From: Nocardioidaceae bacterium
Lineage (GTDB): Bacteria; Actinomycetota; Actinomycetes; Propionibacteriales; Nocardioidaceae
Reading direction: 5' to 3'
NCBI GenBank assembly: GCA_013696365.1
Contig: JACCYS010000259.1
Span: 1 to 10,060, forward strand
Length of the DNA stretch: 10,060 nt
Positions 6,648 through 10,060 of this stretch are shown here, in pieces (position 1 is the stretch's first letter; every line of letters starts with the position of its first letter). The notes beneath the pieces were generated by a model. The model saw nothing but the letters and a program-made list of their open reading frames with translations, made no database searches and was not told the origin of the DNA. Both the position numbers and the translations under genes were made by a program.

Positions 6648-6660
6648 TAGGCTGAGGCCA
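6648..6660 (+). promoter_or_regulatory. Leaderless-type promoter of the hemolysin III gene
   Basis: The -10 box TAGGCT (6648-6653) ends 6 nt before the A of the ATG at 6660. No Shine-Dalgarno lies at useful spacing; the only GAGG is 3-4 nt before the ATG. TANNNT followed by about 6-9 nt and a start codon is the usual layout of leaderless mRNAs in actinobacteria, so transcription probably begins on the start codon. Confidence 0.5.
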
Positions 6661-7376
6661 TGCCCCCGGCCGACCGTCTGCGACACAGCTCGGCCGAGGT
6701 CGTTAACACCGTACGTGCCGGCGTCGAGGATGTCGTCGGCGAGATCAAGCCACTGCTGCGGGGCTGGCTGCACCTGGGTAGTGTCCCGCTGGCGGTCGCT
6801 GCCGGCGTGGTGCTCATCGTGTTGTCCCCAAGCGTCGCGTCCCGCGTCGGCTCCGCGGTCTTCATGGTTGCGGCGGTGTTGCTCTTCACCGTCAGCGCGC
6901 TTTATCACACACGCACCTGGAGCGAGCGGACTCACCTGTTGCTGCAACGCTTCGACCACGCGAACATCTTCTTGCTCATCGCCGGCAGCTATACGCCCTT
7001 CGCGTTGCTGCTGCTTCCGGCTGCGGACGCGCGCGTGCTGCTGACCATCGTCTGGGGAGGCGCATTGCTCGGGGTCGCGATCAAGGTGTTGTGGGCGGGT
7101 GGTCCGCGCTGGTTGTACCTGTCGGTCTACTTGGCGCTGGGCTGGGCGGCGGTCTTCTGGCTGGACGAGTTCGCGGCCAGCGCTCAGGTCCCGGTGCTCG
7201 TGCTGATGATCGTCGGCGGAGCGTTGTACTCGCTGGGCGGTCTCGTCTACGGCTTCAAGCGGCCCGACCCCTCACCGCAATGGTTCGGCTTTCACGAGGT
7301 GTTCCACTCCCTGACGATCGTGGCATTCGCCGCGCACTACGTCGGGGTGTCGCTGGCGACCTACTCGTTGCGTTGA
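6660..7376 (+). CDS. Hemolysin III / PAQR family membrane protein (TrhA-like)
   Basis: 238-aa integral membrane protein with a soluble N-terminus (1-35) and about seven hydrophobic helices. The family's predicted zinc-site residues are all present: S79-x3-H83 in FTVSALYHT, D99 in RFDHANIFLL, and H212/H216 in HEVFH near the C-terminus; GSYTPF (109-114) is also typical. Homologues are annotated as hemolysin III or channel-like proteins. The haemolytic label comes from heterologous expression of the Bacillus cereus protein, while bacterial PAQR members (TrhA) have been linked to membrane lipid and energy homeostasis, so a toxin role should not be assumed. It is the only plus-strand gene here, divergent from uppS. 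Its last 16 nt overlap the 3' end of the convergent ribbon-helix-helix gene. The ATG at 6660 is supported by the leaderless promoter layout. Confidence 0.93.
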   Translation: MPPADRLRHSSAEVVNTVRAGVEDVVGEIKPLLRGWLHLGSVPLAVAAGVVLIVLSPSVASRVGSAVFMVAAVLLFTVSALYHTRTWSERTHLLLQRFDHANIFLLIAGSYTPFALLLLPAADARVLLTIVWGGALLGVAIKVLWAGGPRWLYLSVYLALGWAAVFWLDEFAASAQVPVLVLMIVGGALYSLGGLVYGFKRPDPSPQWFGFHEVFHSLTIVAFAAHYVGVSLATYSLR

Positions 7377-7894
7377 GACGGTGCGCCAGTTGGGCCCTGC
7401 GCCCGGACCTGCTCCACCTGCTCCATCGCTGTGCGCAGATCAGCGAGCCAGCTCTCGGCGTTGGTCTGCACCAGACGGACACACCACCCCAGCGCGTCTG
7501 AGCGCGAACGGGCCACCCCAGAGTCGACCAACGTGTCCAGCACAAGCCGCTCACGCTGCCGCAGCCGAGTCATCACCGGGGCAGCCAGCGAGCTGAAGAT
7601 CTGCCTCGACCCGCCGCACTCGACACCCCATGCCACCTTGCGGACAGTGCGGCTCTCCAGTTCGCGCGCGATCTCGATGCGCCGGTCCCGGCTCGACTCG
7701 CGGAAGGATCTGATCCGGCCCTGCTCGGCGGCTCGCCGCTCATCGGCCGAAGCATCATCGGCAACATCCGGGGCGGCGACGCGACCGATCACCTGGATCT
7801 CGTCGCGGTCCTTGCTGATCTGCACCGGGTCGGTGAACCAGTCGGTCTGCAGGCGGCCGGTCAGCCAGCCGCGAAGCTCTTCATCTGTTGTCAT
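7361..7894 (-). CDS. Conserved hypothetical protein with C-terminal ribbon-helix-helix-like domain
   Basis: 177-aa cytoplasmic protein; I do not recognise a named family. The N-terminal part (1-50, rich in Trp/Asp, with ISKDRDEIQVIGRV) looks like a small alpha/beta fold. Residues 51-90 are a highly charged helix (EQGRIRSFRESSRDRR) that may form a coiled coil. Residues 106-145 fit a ribbon-helix-helix (MetJ/Arc-type) DNA-binding unit: strand PVMTRLR (106-112), helix ERLVLDTLVDSG (115-126), turn, and helix SRSDALGWCVRLV (130-142). A second helical stretch (147-166) closes the protein. The ATG at 7894 has no ribosome binding site and lies on the edge of the palindrome at 7894-7909, suggesting leaderless, self-repressed expression. 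No toxin partner is adjacent, so it does not look like an ordinary antitoxin. It is convergent with the hemolysin III gene (16-nt overlap) and 62 nt downstream of the sigma-like membrane protein gene. Confidence 0.8.
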   Translation of the reverse strand: MTTDEELRGWLTGRLQTDWFTDPVQISKDRDEIQVIGRVAAPDVADDASADERRAAEQGRIRSFRESSRDRRIEIARELESRTVRKVAWGVECGGSRQIFSSLAAPVMTRLRQRERLVLDTLVDSGVARSRSDALGWCVRLVQTNAESWLADLRTAMEQVEQVRAQGPTGAPSQRNE

Positions 7895-7909
7895 GTAATT
7901 ATGATTACA
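7894..7909. promoter_or_regulatory. AT-rich palindrome overlapping the start of the ribbon-helix-helix gene (autoregulatory operator candidate)
   Basis: TGTAAT-N4-ATTACA (7894-7909) is a perfect 6+6 dyad and part of the most AT-rich short stretch I see in the window. On the minus strand its first half TGTAAT (7909-7904) matches the -10 consensus at five of six positions, and its last base is the A of the ATG at 7894. A repressor bound here would block both transcription and start-codon use. TGTA...TACA-type sites are common for ribbon-helix-helix repressors. Confidence 0.55.
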
Positions 7910-7956
7910 CGACTCCACACGCGCATCAAGTGTCGTAGCGACTCCTCCAGGAGCGC

Positions 7957-9576
7957 CTACTCGTCTGCCGTGCTCTGGGAGAGCAACTCGGCCAACCAGG
8001 CCCCCGCCGGACCCTCGGCTCCGAGCGGACCGCGCACCGAGCCGCACCCGCCAAGTCGGGCCATGAAGGTGCGCCGTGAGCCAGTGGCGTCGGACAACAC
8101 CGCTCCGAATCGGTCGCCGTCGGCGGACTGACAGTCGCGGTCGGGTGGCTGGCTCGATCGGGACAGGTAGGCAGCGCGCAACGACTCGGCTGCGGGGGCG
8201 TCCAGCAAGCGTCCGCGCGGGCTGTCGGCGCGAGCGCCGGCAGCTGAGTCCGCAGGGTAGTGACACACCAGTGCTGATGTCGCCGGCAACGGCATCGACA
8301 GGCCACGCACCTTGGGGTAGTCCGAGATCGTGGTGCGTTTCAGCCCGAGCAGCCGGGCCGGGTCGGTTGGACAGAACAGGGCCTGCGGTGGCACCACGCC
8401 TGTCTCTGCCACCTCCGCCAGTCTTTCGCTGCCGAGCAGGCTCACCGCCTCGGTAAACGCGGTCCGGCTTTCGACGGCTCCGGCCCGGCCATCGACCGTC
8501 ACGCTGCGCGCACAGCCCACGCGCATGTCAACGATGTGCAATGACCCGTCCAGAGTGCCGACCTGAGCCCGCACCAGCCCATCCCGGATGCCCGCGGTGG
8601 GATGACAGGCCGCTGGCCCTGGTCCACCCAGCGCCCAGCCGTCCACCAGCCGGTCCACCTCTTGGTCGACCACGGTGTCGTCCGGCGCAAAGGCAAGCGC
8701 GGCCAACGCGCCTCCGGCATCGTCGGCGGGACAAAACCGTAACCACACCGCATCGGCGCCGAACAGCTCGTAACGGTATCCGGGCGGCTCAGGGACGTCC
8801 GCGACGTCGGCGCAGCTGTCGGGGATCCGTAGCGGGTCTACCAGCCGCTGCGCAAGCGGCAGCGTTGCTGGCTCGCTGGCCTCCTGACCTGGGCTCGGCG
8901 CTGGATCACTCAGGGCTATGGGGACGACGACCAAGGCGATCAGCGCCGCGCTGAGCGACACATACACCAGCGACCGACGGTTACGGGTGCGGGAGACGCG
9001 GTCATGGACCCGCCGCATCCGGGCGGATTCACCGACCGGTTGCGGCACCACCTGGTGCAGGCGGCCGAGCAGCGTCGGTGCATGCATCGTCGCCCGTCCA
9101 GCCATCTCGGCTGCGTCGGCAACCGTCTCGGCGAGTTGTGCCGTCGACATCTCGAGTGCGTCGGCTGCCTGCCACTCGGCCACATCGAGACTGTGCTGCA
9201 GCACCAGCGCACAGCGATGTCGAGCAGGAAGCGCCGCCAGCATGACCAACACCTGCCGGCGCAGATCCTCAACAGCGTCGGAGTCCCGGCCGAGCACGTC
9301 CGGCTCGTTGGCTGCTGGATCGTCGGCGGTGAGTGGGGTCGGTCCAGGCTCGTCGTGGTGCCCAGCGAGGTAGGTCGCGACCAATTGATGCCGGACCACT
9401 GCCTCAGCATCGTTCCCGCCGTCCTCGCTCTGCCGGCGACGCAGCAGCACCCGCACCAGGCACTCTTCGAGCAGCAGGTCAGCGGCTGTCTCGGTACCGG
9501 TGAGCAGCCAAGCCAACTGCCACATCGCGGGCCCGCGATGGGCGACAAGCTGGCCGCGGCTTCCCCTCGCCGGCAT
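7957..9576 (-). CDS. Membrane protein with degenerate ECF-sigma-like N-terminal half and cysteine-rich extracytoplasmic domain
   Basis: 539 aa; no named family recognised for the whole protein. Residues 18-48 (MWQLAWLLTG-x5-DLLLEECLVRVLLRR) resemble sigma region 2, as in actinobacterial SigE-type factors (AYLLTG...AEDLVQEA). Residues 107-155 (VLVMLAALPARHRCALVLQH...AADALEMS) resemble region 4. Two places that should contact DNA look eroded: the basic region-2 end reads VATYLAGHHDE instead of a WRRR-like motif, and the region-4 recognition end reads STAQLAETV instead of the usual GTVKSR. A basic stretch (184-201) precedes one transmembrane helix (202-222), then a Pro-rich linker and an outer domain (about 230-539). 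That domain has eight cysteines (255, 282, 324, 355, 402, 438, 482, 511) and two FCPxD motifs. The topology is N-in/C-out by the positive-inside rule. The ATG at 9576 has GAGGTG 7 nt upstream and lies 17 nt after the yyaL-like stop, so co-transcription is likely. Confidence 0.85.
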   Translation of the reverse strand: MPARGSRGQLVAHRGPAMWQLAWLLTGTETAADLLLEECLVRVLLRRRQSEDGGNDAEAVVRHQLVATYLAGHHDEPGPTPLTADDPAANEPDVLGRDSDAVEDLRRQVLVMLAALPARHRCALVLQHSLDVAEWQAADALEMSTAQLAETVADAAEMAGRATMHAPTLLGRLHQVVPQPVGESARMRRVHDRVSRTRNRRSLVYVSLSAALIALVVVPIALSDPAPSPGQEASEPATLPLAQRLVDPLRIPDSCADVADVPEPPGYRYELFGADAVWLRFCPADDAGGALAALAFAPDDTVVDQEVDRLVDGWALGGPGPAACHPTAGIRDGLVRAQVGTLDGSLHIVDMRVGCARSVTVDGRAGAVESRTAFTEAVSLLGSERLAEVAETGVVPPQALFCPTDPARLLGLKRTTISDYPKVRGLSMPLPATSALVCHYPADSAAGARADSPRGRLLDAPAAESLRAAYLSRSSQPPDRDCQSADGDRFGAVLSDATGSRRTFMARLGGCGSVRGPLGAEGPAGAWLAELLSQSTADE

Positions 9577-9593
9577 CGATCATCACCTCGTCG

Positions 9594-10060
9594 TCACTTC
9601 ATCATGGACGCGAGATGGTTCGGATCGGTCACCGGCCGCTGGCAGACGAACCCCCGGCATGCGTAGGCGGCGGGTCGCCCTTGCACCAAGCCTCGGCCCT
9701 CCAACAACGGGACCGCTGAGGTCGACGGGACGTCAGCGTCATTGTCTGTGGCCGTGCCGGCCACCACCACCGCACCCGGCGACGGCGAGGCGAGGGCCGC
9801 GCGATGCAAGGCATGCCGTGCCGGATCGTCGTCGGCACCGACAACCGCCACCTGGACCGGGCCAGCGAGCAGGGCTTCAGCAACGGCCAGGCGCCACCCA
9901 GCGAACCGGGGTGCCTGCCGGGCCAACCCGGCAGCCGATGCCACCGCCCGTTCAGCTGCGAGCCGGTGTCGCGCCGAGCCGGTGACCGATGCGAAGCCGA
10001 GCAGTGCGTTCGCGGCGGCCGAGGTGCCGGCGGGGCTGGCGTTGTCGGCCAGGTCGCGGG
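9594..10060 (-). CDS. YyaL/DUF255 family protein (thioredoxin-like plus six-hairpin glycosidase-like), C-terminal end, N-terminus beyond the right edge
   Basis: The visible 154 residues are the C-terminal end of the widely conserved protein annotated as YyaL, spermatogenesis-associated protein 20-like or Rv1084. The recognisable segment RDLADNASPAGTSAAANALL at the right edge corresponds to the conserved DNATPSGNS-type motif of the (alpha/alpha)6-barrel-like domain. The end AYACRGFVCQRPVTDPN is the family's typical C-terminus with its paired cysteines. The frame is open to the right edge, and the N-terminal thioredoxin-like domain lies outside the window. An ATG at 9944 is internal, not the true start. 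The biochemical function of the family is not settled. It lies upstream of, and probably in one transcript with, the sigma-like membrane protein. In M. tuberculosis the homologue is next to the hemolysin III-like gene. Confidence 0.88.
   Translation of the reverse strand, partial: RDLADNASPAGTSAAANALLGFASVTGSARHRLAAERAVASAAGLARQAPRFAGWRLAVAEALLAGPVQVAVVGADDDPARHALHRAALASPSPGAVVVAGTATDNDADVPSTSAVPLLEGRGLVQGRPAAYACRGFVCQRPVTDPNHLASMMK

Larger units (their letters stand above)
6536..6659. promoter_or_regulatory. Divergent promoter region of uppS and the hemolysin III gene
   Basis: 124 nt between two divergent starts. On the minus strand TATCCT (6572-6567) is a good -10 box for uppS, about 32 nt from its GTG. 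On the plus strand TAGGCT (6648-6653) is a -10 box for the hemolysin III gene. Recognisable -35 boxes are poor on both sides, as is common in actinobacteria. Two independent dyads (6575-6596 and 6612-6642) lie between the -10 boxes, each abutting one promoter. Confidence 0.6.

Noticed and set aside
6501..6959. Minus-strand frame overlapping the divergent promoter and the hemolysin III gene
   Set aside because: It covers the promoter region and is antisense to a well-supported membrane protein; no domain seen.
7895..8266. Upstream extension of the ribbon-helix-helix frame
   Set aside because: It runs out of frame through the end of the sigma-like gene with Arg-rich nonsense; the first sensible residue is the Met at 7894.
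9004..9666. Plus-strand frame antisense to the sigma-like gene and the yyaL-like end
   Set aside because: His/Arg/Pro-rich shadow translation, and it crosses a minus-strand gene junction.

Overview
The window is GC-rich (with one small AT-rich island near 7,900) and has an actinobacterial character: strong GC-type codon bias, GAGG-type ribosome binding sites, GTG starts, a leaderless-type promoter, and a gene set matching the mycobacterial/streptomycete block yyaL-like (Rv1084) - hemolysin III-like (Rv1085c) - short-chain cis-prenyltransferase (Rv1086) - PIN-PhoH (Rv1095). I cannot name the genus from sequence alone. No RNA genes, CRISPR arrays, insertion sequences or transposase remnants were seen.

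Left part (1-3960, all minus strand): a carbohydrate ABC uptake cassette. Transcription runs right to left: lipoprotein substrate-binding protein (AglE-like), two membrane permeases (AglF-like with two extra N-terminal membrane helices; AglG-like), then a MalK/MsiK-class ATPase cut by the left edge. The two permease genes overlap by ATGA. The leader before the binding-protein gene (3961-4142) holds a 9-bp-arm inverted repeat and a CRP/GlxR-like site.

Middle part (4143-6535, minus strand): a PIN-PhoH NTPase/RNase (phoH2), a 314-nt gene-free leader/terminator stretch with several GC-rich inverted repeats, and a cis-prenyl transferase. The latter is divergent from a hemolysin III/PAQR-like seven-helix membrane protein gene (6660-7376, plus strand). 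The 124-nt divergent promoter region carries two separate long dyads, one beside each promoter.

Right part (7361-10060, minus strand): this is the most unusual region. The C-terminal end of a YyaL/DUF255 thioredoxin-domain protein is followed after 17 nt by a gene for a 539-aa protein. That protein has a degenerate ECF-sigma-like cytoplasmic half, one transmembrane helix and an eight-cysteine outer domain. After it comes a small gene for a protein with a C-terminal ribbon-helix-helix, whose start codon sits on the edge of a perfect AT-rich palindrome, suggesting autoregulation. These two genes appear to be inserted into an otherwise conserved synteny block and are the best candidates for an undescribed regulatory or envelope-sensing function.
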